The notes below the pieces were generated by a model. The model made no database searches, was not told the origin of the DNA, and saw only the letters and a list, made by a program, of their open reading frames with translations. This document shows, piece by piece, positions 1 to 9,189 of a stretch of DNA of 64,000 nucleotides. Origin of the DNA: Pseudomonas hydrolytica. Lineage in GTDB: Bacteria > Pseudomonadota > Gammaproteobacteria > Pseudomonadales > Pseudomonadaceae. The DNA is taken from the NCBI RefSeq assembly GCF_021495345.1, contig NZ_CP099397.1:4905001-4969000 (forward strand), in the 5' to 3' direction. The position numbers were made by a program, and so were the translations under genes. How positions within the stretch are numbered: position 1 is the first letter of the stretch; each line of letters begins with the position of its first letter.

Positions 1-635
1 AGGGCCATCAGGCTGTCACCGAGAACCTCCAGCGAACCGTAACCAAGGGCCGCCAGGATGGGCGTCATGCTGGTCGCCGAGCGCTCACGCAGGAAGGTCG
101 GGATCGACAGCAAGAGCATGAACAGGGTGCCCAGCAAGAGCGCTATGACCACCTGCTCTCGAGCCTTCCGTTCGGCCAACAGCCGCCCCACCAGAAACAG
201 CGCGGACAGGTTGAACAGCCAGCGTATCCAGTTGATCGGCCCATTGCCTTCGGCGTCCACCATGACCTGCCCGATGACCAACGGAAACAGGCTATACACG
301 GCCAGGGCCACGGCCAGTCGCTCTGGAAGCCCGGGGGACTCGGGGGCACGCGGCAGGCCACCCAGCAGGGTCTGGAACCAGATGCCGACCCAGACCAGCA
401 TCAGCAGTGCCTCGGACACCGTGGTGCGAATGCCTAGGCTGACCGTCGAATATGGCAAAAAGGTGCCCACCACCGCGAACAGCAGCAAGCCCAGTAGCGG
501 CCGCCGCAGAATGGTCAGCCCCAGCGCGGCGCCGGCCAGCAGCACCAGCAGTTTGCTGGCCGGCAGTACCCAGAGCAGCGCACCGAAAAGGCCGCCACAG
601 AGCAATGCCAGAGGGACGCCAAGCGGCATGCTCAT
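1..635 (-). CDS. pslJ: PslJ-like membrane protein, O-antigen ligase/polymerase type (partial, C-terminus off the left edge)
   Basis: About 211 N-terminal residues are present. The reading frame stays open to base 1 and the rest lies outside the window. It begins MSMPLGVPLAL and is almost entirely hydrophobic, with several successive membrane segments (LLCGGLFGALLWVL, LLVLLAGAALGLTIL, LLGLLLFAVVGTFL, EALLMLVWVGIWFQ). In P. aeruginosa PslJ is a roughly 480-residue polytopic inner-membrane protein with Wzy/ligase-type features, and it follows pslI exactly as here. The start ATG overlaps the pslI stop by 4 bases (ATGA), so translation is probably coupled. A second in-frame ATG lies two codons in. 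The name rests on position and hydrophobic profile; the catalytic periplasmic loop is not in the window. Confidence 0.75.
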   Translation of the reverse strand, partial: MSMPLGVPLALLCGGLFGALLWVLPASKLLVLLAGAALGLTILRRPLLGLLLFAVVGTFLPYSTVSLGIRTTVSEALLMLVWVGIWFQTLLGGLPRAPESPGLPERLAVALAVYSLFPLVIGQVMVDAEGNGPINWIRWLFNLSALFLVGRLLAERKAREQVVIALLLGTLFMLLLSIPTFLRERSATSMTPILAALGYGSLEVLGDSLMA

Positions 636-1735
636 GACCTCAGCTCCTCCAACAGCCGCGCCACGTTTGCCCGATAGGGTGCTTCAGCAAAACGTGCAGC
701 CCACTCCTTCGATGCGATCCCGGCACCCTTTGCCTCCTGCGCCAGGGTTTCCATCAGACGACTCAGGGCCGCACCATCGCGCGGATCAAAACGCGGCGCC
801 TCGGGGGGGGCGACTTCGTCCAGCGCCGACCCGCGCGCAACGGCCACCGGTGTGCCCTGGCCAAGCGCCTCCACCACGGGCAGACCAAAGCCCTCGGCAT
901 ATGCCGGCTGCCAGAGGCGTTCGGCACGCTGGTACAGAGCCCGCAGCTGCGCATCACTCAAGCCGTGCACGACATGCAGCCCGGCCACTTGTCGCTGCTC
1001 CTGGGGGAGCTCCTCGCGCGCGCCTACCAGCACCAGCTCGGGCACGGCCGCGCATTGCCGGCGGGCCGCCTGCCAGGCCTCGATGAACCAGGGAATGTTC
1101 TTGCGCGGCTCTCGAATGCCTACCGCCAACCAGTACCGCGGCGGCAGACCGAGAGCGTCGATGGACTCCACCGAGTCCGCCAGATCGGAAACCAGGTTCG
1201 GCAGAACGCGGACCTTGTCGCGCACAGCGGGGAAATAGCGCGCCACCTCGTCGGCAGTGAACTGCGAAGGCGTCCAGATGCGGTCCGCGACCCGTACGGA
1301 ATAGCCGATCGACAGGCGATCGCTCACGCCATAGACCATGGCCCTGAGCGATGTGGCATGACGGTTACGATGGGTCAGCTGAAACAGGTCGTGCAGTTGC
1401 AACACATAGCGCACACCAGGCGGTCGCGGCGGCAACGGCAAGCCCATGTTGAAGTTGCTCACATGCACGTCGATGCGCTGCTCGCGCAGCGCGCGCGGCA
1501 GGAACCCCGCCTCGAAGCGCAGGCGCAAGGGCAACCGGTGCACCCCTTGCAAAGGGCTCGGCCAATCGGGGCAGCGGGCCCGCTGGCGCAGCGGATGCTC
1601 GGCCGGAGCGGTGGAGAACAACTGCAGTTCCACGCCGGGCAGCGCCGCGATGGCGCCCTCGAGCGCCAATGTCTGACGACCTATGCCGCTATGGGGAAAG
1701 CTGATCGCCGGGCGGTAATCCAGTGCTACACGCAT
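632..1735 (-). CDS. pslI: PslI-like glycosyltransferase, family GT4
   Basis: This 367-residue GT-B glycosyltransferase starts MRVALDYRPAIS. The C-terminal half carries the family signature for nucleotide-sugar binding, EGFGLPVVEALGQGTPVAVA, with the two conserved glutamates of the EX7E motif, preceded by VGIREPRKNIPWF. It should act on the cytoplasmic face, adding one sugar to the lipid-linked Psl repeat unit; the sugar cannot be read from sequence. The start chosen gives the usual PslI length, and a longer upstream frame has no family resemblance. The gene overlaps the end of pslH by 10 bases and pslJ by 4, inside an unbroken pslA-J run. Confidence 0.88.
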   Translation of the reverse strand: MRVALDYRPAISFPHSGIGRQTLALEGAIAALPGVELQLFSTAPAEHPLRQRARCPDWPSPLQGVHRLPLRLRFEAGFLPRALREQRIDVHVSNFNMGLPLPPRPPGVRYVLQLHDLFQLTHRNRHATSLRAMVYGVSDRLSIGYSVRVADRIWTPSQFTADEVARYFPAVRDKVRVLPNLVSDLADSVESIDALGLPPRYWLAVGIREPRKNIPWFIEAWQAARRQCAAVPELVLVGAREELPQEQRQVAGLHVVHGLSDAQLRALYQRAERLWQPAYAEGFGLPVVEALGQGTPVAVARGSALDEVAPPEAPRFDPRDGAALSRLMETLAQEAKGAGIASKEWAARFAEAPYRANVARLLEELRS

Positions 1736-2943
1736 GCCGCTATGCCGTCCTTTTCCTGCTTGATGGTGGTGTAGACCTGTTCCAGCTGGCGGGCCGCCTT
1801 GGACCAGTCGTGCTCGGCGACGACATAGCCGCGTCCGGCCTCGCCGACGGCCTGCGCCTCGCTCGGTGCGTGCAATAGTGAGACCAGCGCGGCGCTCAGG
1901 CGATGCGGATCCTCGCCCCTGCGGTAATGCACGCCGTCGCTTACCGCCAGGCCGGACACCCCCTGCGCCGTGGTCACCACGGGCAAAGCCGCGGCCATCG
2001 CCTCGAGGACCTTGAGCTTGGAACCGCCGCCCTGCCGCAGGGGCGCAAAGAAGATGCTGACGCTGCGCTGCAACTCTCGCAGATCGGGGACGAAACCATG
2101 CCACTCGATCCGCGGATCGTTCCAGCGCTCAGGCCAATGTGCGGGCATGGCGAATCCCGCGATCACGAAGCGGACGTCGGGGCATTGCTGCCAAAGCAGC
2201 GGCATTACCGCGTCGAGCGCCCATTCAACGGCATCCACGTTGGGCGGGTACTCGTAGTTGCCGATGAAGAGCAAGCGCCGGGAGTGGTAGTCCGGGCTGA
2301 CCGAGGCGTAGTGGCTACAGTCGACACCATTGACCACCACCTGGCTCGGGTGGCGTGACAGCGCTGACAGCACTTGCGCATCGGCCTCGGTCACGCTGAC
2401 CACCTGTTGCGCCTGCGCAAGCACGCGGCGCTCCCACCTGCGGTAGCGCCATTGGTCCAGACGCACGAACCATCTCAGCCACGACGGAAAACGGTCGTAG
2501 GTAGCGGCACCAAGCTCCGACTCTACGTTGTGCTCAGTCAGGATGAATGGCTGGCCCGACTGCCGCAGCAGACGTTCGTATGGCTGAAAGCTGTAGCTGT
2601 GCTCGATCTGAATGACATCCCAGCGCTCCTGCAGCAAGTCGCTGAACACCGCCTGCAAACGGGGCGCCAGGCCATTGATGCTGACCAACAGCGGATAGGG
2701 CGCGAACAGGGCAGCCAGCAGCGTAACCGGGCTGCGCAGCGGGCGGCGCGGCAGCACGACAAGGCGCTCCAGCCAGGGCGACAGCGCCTCGCGCTCCTGA
2801 TCACCGAGCGGCGTCTTGCTCTGCACCAGCAGCGTGATGCGATGACCGGCCTGCGCCAGACTGCGGATCAGCTGATATTGACGCGTCTTGCCGCCACTGC
2901 TGGTCGGCCAGGGCGAGTAAGGCAGTATCCAGAGGATGCGCAT
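1726..2943 (-). CDS. pslH: PslH-like glycosyltransferase, family GT4
   Basis: This 405-residue protein begins MRILWILPYSPWPTSSGGKTRQ, the glycine-rich donor/acceptor loop of GT4 enzymes. It ends with the EX7E-type region KVLEAMAAALPVVTTAQGVSG followed by a short helical tail. It would transfer a sugar to the growing Psl oligosaccharide on undecaprenyl pyrophosphate at the cytoplasmic face. Length and position between pslG and pslI match P. aeruginosa PslH (about 400 residues). The ATG is 8 bases beyond the pslG stop and the 3' end overlaps pslI. Substrate assignment is not possible from sequence. Confidence 0.88.
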   Translation of the reverse strand: MRILWILPYSPWPTSSGGKTRQYQLIRSLAQAGHRITLLVQSKTPLGDQEREALSPWLERLVVLPRRPLRSPVTLLAALFAPYPLLVSINGLAPRLQAVFSDLLQERWDVIQIEHSYSFQPYERLLRQSGQPFILTEHNVESELGAATYDRFPSWLRWFVRLDQWRYRRWERRVLAQAQQVVSVTEADAQVLSALSRHPSQVVVNGVDCSHYASVSPDYHSRRLLFIGNYEYPPNVDAVEWALDAVMPLLWQQCPDVRFVIAGFAMPAHWPERWNDPRIEWHGFVPDLRELQRSVSIFFAPLRQGGGSKLKVLEAMAAALPVVTTAQGVSGLAVSDGVHYRRGEDPHRLSAALVSLLHAPSEAQAVGEAGRGYVVAEHDWSKAARQLEQVYTTIKQEKDGIAACV

Positions 2944-2951
2944 GCTCGCTC

Positions 2952-4286
2952 CTAACGCCAGACCAGCAGTTGCAGACTGGACTTGAGCGGCACCACCACC
3001 CCCTCGCCACCTTGCAGCTCGCGCTGTTCTCCGGTGAGCGGATCGTGCAGGGTGGCGCGCTGCACCGCCGGAAGGCGGAGCTGCTTGCCGCTGGCACTCC
3101 AGAACATCCACACGTGGCTGCCGTCCTGGCGAGTCCAGGTGACGTTGTACAGGTCATTTGGCGCCTGCTCGAAACGCGGGGCGTCGCTCGGCTCCAGGCG
3201 CGGACCGGTGACCTTGAGCAGGTTGGCCAGGGCGTTGTACACCGGCTTGGGTCGCGCCTGCAGATCCAGCAGGCCATAGCCCTGGTCACGCGGGCCGGCG
3301 CGGCTATCGAGATCGCTGAGATTGAACAGGAAGATGCGGTCGAAATCCTGCGCGCTCATCAGCGCCAGTCGGCGCAACGTATAGTCCGCCTGCCCGTCGA
3401 CGCCGATGATGGCCTGCATTTCCTTGGGCCCGCTGTAACTGGACCAGCCCCACTCGGTCGCCCAGATCTGCTCGATTCCGTGGGCCCGCAGGGCGCTGTT
3501 GATGAAGTTGGAGTGCTGCAGATAGTCCTGCTGCTTGGGCGAGGCGCCCTCGGGCAGTTCGGTATAGGGGTGGTAGGCCATCACCAGCTTCTTCTGCGCC
3601 ACCCCCATCTGCAGCAGGGATTGCAGCATCAGCGCGCCGCCATGCGAGGGCATGTTGCTGTAGTAGGCCATGCCCCCCGCCACCACGGTCTTGCCGGGGA
3701 CATGGGCGCGCAGGGCATCGGCGCTCTGGAACAGCAGTTTGGCGTAAGCCTGCGGGTCTTCCTTGGGCCGCCAGAAAGGGAATATGTTCGGCTCGTTCCA
3801 GACCTGCCAGGCCTCGAAGGCATCGTAGTGCTTGGCCAAGCGCACCAGGCTCTCGCCGTACAGGGCATTGTCCTTGGGCGGGAAGGAATCCTGATAGGGG
3901 GAATCGGCCGGAGCGGTGGTGGCGAAAGGCGCCGACCCGACCAGAAAGCCAACCGGTTTCAACTGATGCTTCTGCATGGCCTCGACCATGGGGTCGAAGG
4001 CGGTCAGGTTGAACTGCCCGCGCTGCGGCTCCAGGTACGCCCAGTGCATGGCGATTCGCACCCACTCCAGGCCCAGCTCGTTCAACTGCTGCATCTGCGC
4101 CTGATAGATGGCGGGCTCGAAGAAGTGGAACTGCGCGTTGACGCCAAGGAAGTCGCGCCATACCAGCGGCCCCGGCGCCTTCAGCGTGGTCACCTCGGCC
4201 TCGGCCTGGCGGCTCCAGGGCAGGGTCAGAAGGACGACGCCAAGCACGAGTACCGCGGGGAGCAGGAAAACAGTTCTACGCCACAT
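2952..4286 (-). CDS. pslG: PslG-like glycoside hydrolase, family GH39
   Basis: This 444-residue protein has one N-terminal membrane/signal segment (residues 5-22) and a (beta/alpha)8 hydrolase fold. The catalytic acid/base is Glu165 in WNEPNIF and the probable nucleophile is Glu278 in WATEWGWSSY. In P. aeruginosa PslG these residues are E165 and E276, so both are conserved. PslG is an inner-membrane-anchored periplasmic endoglycosidase that cleaves Psl and affects polymer length and biofilm dispersal. The C-terminal part (after about residue 370) forms a beta-rich accessory domain. The start overlaps the pslF 3' end by 11 bases. Confidence 0.92.
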   Translation of the reverse strand: MWRRTVFLLPAVLVLGVVLLTLPWSRQAEAEVTTLKAPGPLVWRDFLGVNAQFHFFEPAIYQAQMQQLNELGLEWVRIAMHWAYLEPQRGQFNLTAFDPMVEAMQKHQLKPVGFLVGSAPFATTAPADSPYQDSFPPKDNALYGESLVRLAKHYDAFEAWQVWNEPNIFPFWRPKEDPQAYAKLLFQSADALRAHVPGKTVVAGGMAYYSNMPSHGGALMLQSLLQMGVAQKKLVMAYHPYTELPEGASPKQQDYLQHSNFINSALRAHGIEQIWATEWGWSSYSGPKEMQAIIGVDGQADYTLRRLALMSAQDFDRIFLFNLSDLDSRAGPRDQGYGLLDLQARPKPVYNALANLLKVTGPRLEPSDAPRFEQAPNDLYNVTWTRQDGSHVWMFWSASGKQLRLPAVQRATLHDPLTGEQRELQGGEGVVVPLKSSLQLLVWR

Positions 4287-5466
4287 GCGGCATCACCTCG
4301 CGCAGGGTTTCAAAGTGCCGGACGAAGCGTTCGGCGGTGATGTCCCAGGCCCGCTCGGCGGCTATCAGCCGGGCGCGCTCGGCCCACTGCGCGGCCAAAC
4401 CCGGCTCGGCCAGAAGGCGCGCCAGCTGCTCGGCCAGGGCGTCGGCCCGACCCTGCGGATACATCGCGCCATTGCCGCTGGCTACTTCTTCGGCGAAGGA
4501 TCGCGCATCCGAGGTGATCACCCCGCGCCCACAGGCCACCGCCCACGACAGGGCGCCGCTGGTCCCGCGCATGGAGCCGAGAAGACGCAGCTTCCTCGAC
4601 TCACGATAGGGCAGAACCATGACGTGATGACGCTGAATCAAGGCCGGTATGGCGGCCGCCGGCACGTCGAGGTCCCACTCGATCAACTCATCCAGCCCCT
4701 CACCCCGAATGCGCCGACGCAGCTCATCGAGATAGGAGCCTCCGGGCGCAAAGGCGGTCTCCGGCTCGCTGCCGCCCGCCAGCGTCAGGCGCAGCTGCCC
4801 ACGCAGGGAGGGCTGGCGGCGCAGCAGCAACACCAGGGCGTCGAGCAGATCCTCGATGCCCTTGCCGCGGTAGATGAAACCGAAGTAGAGCAGACGCAGG
4901 GGCTCTGTGGGCGGCAGCGGTACCTCAGCGATACGTTGATTGCCATGGGCGATGACCCGCACCTGCTCTGTCGGCAAGCGCATGCGACGGCGCAGGTAGC
5001 CGGCCCCGGTCTGGGTCAGCGTCACCAGACGATCGATGCTTTGCGCCAGCTTGCGCTCTTCGCTCAGGCACAGCGGATCCGCCATCACCGTCGCCATCTG
5101 CGGCAGCGGCGATGGCATGCCCTGCACTAGAGACAGCGGCCAGGGTAGCTGTGCACGTCGCCACACCAGGCGCTCGGGATCATGCACCGTCGCGCTCAAG
5201 GGCAGCTCCGGCCGCAACTGACGCAGCGTGCGCAAGGCATGAAACTCGGCCAGGCGCCCGCCACCCAGCTCACCGTGCGCCAGGTCGATACCCTGCCAAT
5301 CGAAGGCCGCGATACGTGCCTCGGCATCTCGCGGCTCGTTGCCACAGCCTGCCAGGGGCGTCATCACCTCGACCCCCTTGGCCTCCAGCGCCTGCTTGAG
5401 ATGCGCGGCATAGTCGGCTATGCCGGTCTGCTCGGGCGGCAGCGGTGCAAGCAGGGCGATGCGCAT
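4276..5466 (-). CDS. pslF: PslF-like glycosyltransferase, family GT4
   Basis: This 396-residue protein begins MRIALLAPLPPEQTGIADYA, a GT4 N-terminal nucleotide-binding strand followed by the GIADY loop. It has LLYFGFIYRGKGIEDLLDAL in the donor-binding domain and LSWAVACGRGVITSDARSFAEE near the C-terminus. It probably adds a sugar to the Psl repeat unit in the cytoplasm. The ATG shares one base with the pslE stop (TGATG). Length matches P. aeruginosa PslF (395). A longer upstream frame in this phase runs into pslE and is not credible. Confidence 0.88.
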   Translation of the reverse strand: MRIALLAPLPPEQTGIADYAAHLKQALEAKGVEVMTPLAGCGNEPRDAEARIAAFDWQGIDLAHGELGGGRLAEFHALRTLRQLRPELPLSATVHDPERLVWRRAQLPWPLSLVQGMPSPLPQMATVMADPLCLSEERKLAQSIDRLVTLTQTGAGYLRRRMRLPTEQVRVIAHGNQRIAEVPLPPTEPLRLLYFGFIYRGKGIEDLLDALVLLLRRQPSLRGQLRLTLAGGSEPETAFAPGGSYLDELRRRIRGEGLDELIEWDLDVPAAAIPALIQRHHVMVLPYRESRKLRLLGSMRGTSGALSWAVACGRGVITSDARSFAEEVASGNGAMYPQGRADALAEQLARLLAEPGLAAQWAERARLIAAERAWDITAERFVRHFETLREVMPHVA

Positions 5467-7460
5467 CAAACGGCGCCTCTGGCTGTGGCGATCAGTTGCA
5501 GCACCCGCGTCGGCACTTCGAAGCGGCGGCGATTGATGATCACGCCATCGACCTTTCCAAACGCCGTGGAGAGCACACCCAGCGCATGCTCGACGGTCGG
5601 AACCGTGCTCTTCTGCGCTTCCACCACCAGGGCAATCAGGTCGGCGTGGCGCAACTGCACGAAGGCTTGCGGGTTGGACAGCAGGCCGGAGGCATCGAGC
5701 AGCACGACCTCGCCAGCCTGGCATGGCTGCTCACCGTCGACGCGCACCTTCAGCCCGCGCTCGGCCAGCAGCTTGGCCAGATGCTCGACGATGAAGCTGA
5801 CGCCTTCGCCGCGGCGAGCGGACGTCAGGCCAAAGGTCAGCCCCTGCTGCTCGATACGCTCCAGCGGCAACTGACCATACAAACGATACAAGGCCGCAAG
5901 GAAGGCGGTGTTCTGCCCCGGCTTGCCTTCCTCTATCTCGGGCAGGGTGGTCCACAACGGAACGGAGAAGCGCTCTTCGATGCGCCCCCCATCATGAATA
6001 CGCTGATCGAGCAGGTAGCAGAGATAGAGCACCAGCAAGCCGACCAGCACGCTCAGCGGCAACGCCAGGAAAATCATCAACAGGCTCTTGGGGAAAACCC
6101 GACTCGGGTTGAGCGTCGCATGCTCGATGATGGCGATGTTGCTGATGCGGCTGTCGTCCAGTTCCCGATCGATGCGGGCTTTTTCCAGGCTCTCGTTGTA
6201 GAGCGCGAAGTTTCGCTCTGCAGCCGTCAGTACGCGCTGCAAGCGCGCCAGCTCCGGTTCGGCCGCCAGAGCCCTGGCGCGGTCCTGCTCGAGCTTTTCC
6301 AGATGACCGTCCTGGCGCAGCAGCTGCGCCTTGAGACGGGCGAGGTCGGCCTGTTGATCCATGAGATTGCTGCGCAGACGCTCGGCGATGGGGTTCGGGG
6401 CGAGGTTCTGCGAAGCCTGCACGGTCGCGGCCTCGGCCTTGACCATCTGCTCCAGGTAGAGAATGTTCTCGTCGATGCTCTTCACCGGCGGCGCATTCTC
6501 GGTGAAGGTGCGAAGCAGGTCCTGACGCTCGGCACGCTTGTCGTTGAGCATGCGCATCAGGTTCTGGTGCACGGGGTTGAGCGACAGCTCGCGAACCGTA
6601 CTGACTTCCTTTGGCAGCCCCTGGATCTGCTGGGCGAGGGTGGCGAGGCTGCCCTCGGTGGAGGAGATCAGGCGCGATGTGTAGAAGCGGTCGCTGCGCA
6701 GCTGGTTGATGCGTTCGGCCAGGTCCTGCAGGTGCTCGTCGATGCTCACCGCCCCCAGCTCGTTGAGCTTGTCGGCCAGTTGCTGCTTGTAGCCGAGAAT
6801 CTCCTTCTCGCTGGCCTGGCTCTGGGTCAGATAGAAGTCATACAGGCTCTTGCGGCCCAGGGCTCGAGTACGCTCCTGCATGTACAGCTCGACCCAGCTC
6901 TGCACCACCGCCTGCGCCACGACCGGATCGCTCCAGCGAAAGCTGATCTCCATCACCGAAGAGCCACTGGCGTGCGTCACGCTGAACTTCTTCTCCAGCT
7001 TGGTGGCCAGACGATCGACCGGCGTCTGCTTCTCCGTCAGGCCGATCAGCTGCAGGAAACCGCGCACCAGCTCCACCGCACCATTGGCCACCTGGCCCAC
7101 GCCGTACTTGATGGCGGCAAAGAAACCATCGGGTTTCGGCGCGTTGGCCAGCTGTTCGAGGTAGCGTTCGGCCACCTGCCGACTGATCGGTCGGCCGGTC
7201 AGCATGCGCTCTTCATCGAGAATGGGATCTCTCATGGCTCCGGGCATGACGATCGCCTGGCGGTCGGCCATCTCGATGGGCAGGGTGCTGGTTTCCCGTC
7301 CCGGCTTGATCAGCAGGCGCGCGCTGGATTCATAGGAAGTGGGCAACAAAAAAGCGCCCAAGAGAACCACCACCAGGGTTGCGATTACCGCCAGCTTGAA
7401 CTCCCGAAAGAAGATAAAGAACAGGCGCAACAGATCACGGAATGTACGAATTTCGATCAT
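5466..7460 (-). CDS. pslE: PslE-like polysaccharide co-polymerase (Wzz domain plus degenerate tyrosine-kinase-like domain)
   Basis: This 664-residue inner-membrane protein has a Wzz-type N-terminus with a membrane segment at about 23-42, a long periplasmic coiled coil (about 60-430), a second membrane segment at about 437-460 and a cytoplasmic C-terminal domain. That last domain resembles the BY-kinase fold of Wzc/CpsD. However, the Walker A region at 547-555 reads SARRGEGVS, without the invariant lysine, and the Walker B-like strand is VVLLD (585-589). There is no tyrosine-rich tail. It should therefore act as a structural chain-length/export partner of the outer-membrane protein PslD rather than as an active kinase. 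It is separated from pslD by only 20 bases. Confidence 0.9.
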   Translation of the reverse strand: MIEIRTFRDLLRLFFIFFREFKLAVIATLVVVLLGAFLLPTSYESSARLLIKPGRETSTLPIEMADRQAIVMPGAMRDPILDEERMLTGRPISRQVAERYLEQLANAPKPDGFFAAIKYGVGQVANGAVELVRGFLQLIGLTEKQTPVDRLATKLEKKFSVTHASGSSVMEISFRWSDPVVAQAVVQSWVELYMQERTRALGRKSLYDFYLTQSQASEKEILGYKQQLADKLNELGAVSIDEHLQDLAERINQLRSDRFYTSRLISSTEGSLATLAQQIQGLPKEVSTVRELSLNPVHQNLMRMLNDKRAERQDLLRTFTENAPPVKSIDENILYLEQMVKAEAATVQASQNLAPNPIAERLRSNLMDQQADLARLKAQLLRQDGHLEKLEQDRARALAAEPELARLQRVLTAAERNFALYNESLEKARIDRELDDSRISNIAIIEHATLNPSRVFPKSLLMIFLALPLSVLVGLLVLYLCYLLDQRIHDGGRIEERFSVPLWTTLPEIEEGKPGQNTAFLAALYRLYGQLPLERIEQQGLTFGLTSARRGEGVSFIVEHLAKLLAERGLKVRVDGEQPCQAGEVVLLDASGLLSNPQAFVQLRHADLIALVVEAQKSTVPTVEHALGVLSTAFGKVDGVIINRRRFEVPTRVLQLIATARGAV

Positions 7461-7480
7461 GAGAAGCTGTTCCCTAGCGA

Positions 7481-8248
7481 CTAGTTGCGGCGGAGATCGT
7501 AATTGGCACCGATGCCAATGGATTTCACGAACGGGATTAACTGATTGAGATAGAGGTCGACGCCCTCGATGCGGTTGCCCACGCCGGACTTGGGTACGAA
7601 CACCACGTCACCGCGCTGCAACGCCACGGCCTGACGCCCCTGCGCGCCGCCTTGCAGCAGTTGGCTGTAATCCACGAAATAGGCCTGATAGCGGCCGTCC
7701 GGGTCGGATCGCAGCAGCGCGACGTGCCGGCTGTCGGCGTTGGGTTCCACTCCACCGGCTGCGACGATCGCCTGCTCCAGCGTGGTGACGACATTGGTGG
7801 AATAGGATTGAGGGTTGCGCACGGAGCCGCCCACGAACACGGTATTGCCGGGCGCCTGGTTGATGTTCACGGTTACGCCGGGCTCGCGGTAAAAGGGCGT
7901 CAGCCGCTCCTTGAGCTCGGCCGACAGTTGCTCCGGCGTTTTGCCACCCGCCTGCACCTTGCCGATGAATGGGTAGGAAAAGGTGCCGTCATTGAGCACG
8001 GTATACAGCGTCAGCTCGTAGATGGAGTTGGCGGTAAAGGCTGAGATCGTCGGGGTTTCCCCGCTGTCGCGGACGATACGCAAGGTATCGCCAGGGTGGA
8101 TGCGCTCCTGCACCGGCGGTAGATCGGCAAGCGTCAACGCGGCGTGGTGCCCGGCGTCGAGCGTATCGGAGTCGGGTAGGCCGATACGGGCCGGAGTGGT
8201 GCAGGCCGTGAGGCCCAGCGTCACGATGAGCAGCAAAAACGCTTTCAT
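7481..8248 (-). CDS. pslD: PslD-like outer-membrane polysaccharide export lipoprotein (Wza/OPX family)
   Basis: This 255-residue protein starts MKAFLLLIVTLGLTACTTP, a lipoprotein signal with lipobox LTAC. It continues with the polysaccharide export domain (HPGDTLRI, YPFIGKVQAGGKTPEQL) and SLBB-type beta-grasp segments (VFVGGSVRNPQSY, VALQRGDVVFVPKSG). It forms or helps form the outer-membrane exit for Psl, working with PslE. I chose the ATG at 8248 because it places the lipobox correctly and AGGA lies about 10 bases upstream. A GTG eleven codons earlier is also open but would bury the signal. P. aeruginosa PslD is 256 residues. Confidence 0.92.
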   Translation of the reverse strand: MKAFLLLIVTLGLTACTTPARIGLPDSDTLDAGHHAALTLADLPPVQERIHPGDTLRIVRDSGETPTISAFTANSIYELTLYTVLNDGTFSYPFIGKVQAGGKTPEQLSAELKERLTPFYREPGVTVNINQAPGNTVFVGGSVRNPQSYSTNVVTTLEQAIVAAGGVEPNADSRHVALLRSDPDGRYQAYFVDYSQLLQGGAQGRQAVALQRGDVVFVPKSGVGNRIEGVDLYLNQLIPFVKSIGIGANYDLRRN

Positions 8249-8277
8249 AAGGGAATTTTCCTTGCAGACCCCAATAT

Positions 8278-9189
8278 TCACTTCCAGTACCCCGGAAACA
8301 TGCTAAGGCGGCGTTTCAAGCCAACATCAAGATAGCGCTCGCCCTGTCCAATCCTGTAGCCAAGCAGTTTCGCCGCGGTGCGCAGCAGCACTTCCGGCAC
8401 GCGCCAGAGTGCGCCCGCAGCCAGCACAGCCTGCAGCTCAGCCTTGACGTAGCGAAGGCCCTCCCCGCTGGCCGCGCCGAACGCCTCGCCAATCCAGCGT
8501 TCACGCCCGTAGAACACACCGATATCGAAGTAGCGACGGAACTCTTCTAGCAGACGGTAATCATGCGAGTGATGCACCTCGGCATCCGCCGCATAGCGCA
8601 CCGCATAACCGGACAGCAGCATGCGCGCCGCCACATAGGCGTCCTCGCTGCCGATCACGTCCTCGGGAAAACCGCCGACCGCCTCCAGCGCATCACGTCG
8701 GTAGACCGAAAAGGAGTCGGAACTGAAGCAGGTCTTGATCCCCAGTTCGCCTGCATCGACAAGGCGCTTGGTCCGGCTGACCGGCGGATAATTGAAACGA
8801 CGCGCCTGCGCGCCCAGCAAACCGGCATCCGCATGGGGCAGCTGACGACCATAGGCGACGCCGATATCCGGCTCGCCATGCAGGGCGCCGACAATGCGGG
8901 CAAAGGTGTCCGGCGTTGCCGGAATGGCATCCTGGGTCAGGTAGATCAGCACATCCGCTGCAACCTGCTGACTGGCCCAACGCCGCGTACCGCCATGATT
9001 GAACTGGCTCGGCTCGATCACTTCGACCCGCGCACCGGCGCCTCGCAGACGCGCCACGCTGTCGTCGCGCGAACTGCTGTCGACCACCAGAAACTCGTCG
9101 GGCTGCAAGGTCTGACGGGCGAGCGCAGGCAGCAGGCGCTCGAGGTGAGCACCGGCATTGCGCGTGGGAATGATCAGGGCAACGGACAT
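8278..9189 (-). CDS. pslC: PslC-like glycosyltransferase, family GT2
   Basis: This 303-residue GT-A enzyme begins MSVALIIPTRNAGAHLERLL and has FLVVDSSSRDDSVARLR, the nucleotide-binding strand and loop of family 2. Further on are LIYLTQDAIPA (the DXD-like position) and GSEDAYVAARMLLSGY, typical of the catalytic-base ED motif. It should transfer a sugar to a lipid-linked Psl intermediate. Length equals that of P. aeruginosa PslC. The first base of the ATG is the last base of the pslB stop. Confidence 0.9.
   Translation of the reverse strand: MSVALIIPTRNAGAHLERLLPALARQTLQPDEFLVVDSSSRDDSVARLRGAGARVEVIEPSQFNHGGTRRWASQQVAADVLIYLTQDAIPATPDTFARIVGALHGEPDIGVAYGRQLPHADAGLLGAQARRFNYPPVSRTKRLVDAGELGIKTCFSSDSFSVYRRDALEAVGGFPEDVIGSEDAYVAARMLLSGYAVRYAADAEVHHSHDYRLLEEFRRYFDIGVFYGRERWIGEAFGAASGEGLRYVKAELQAVLAAGALWRVPEVLLRTAAKLLGYRIGQGERYLDVGLKRRLSMFPGYWK

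Noticed and set aside
2970..4340. A 456-residue plus-strand frame opposite pslG
   Set aside because: It is an antisense shadow. pslG on the minus strand has the conserved catalytic glutamates and fits the operon exactly.
5445..7484. A 679-residue open frame on the plus strand opposite pslE
   Set aside because: It is the antisense shadow of pslE in GC-rich DNA, with low-complexity Gln/Leu/Ala-rich composition and no family resemblance.
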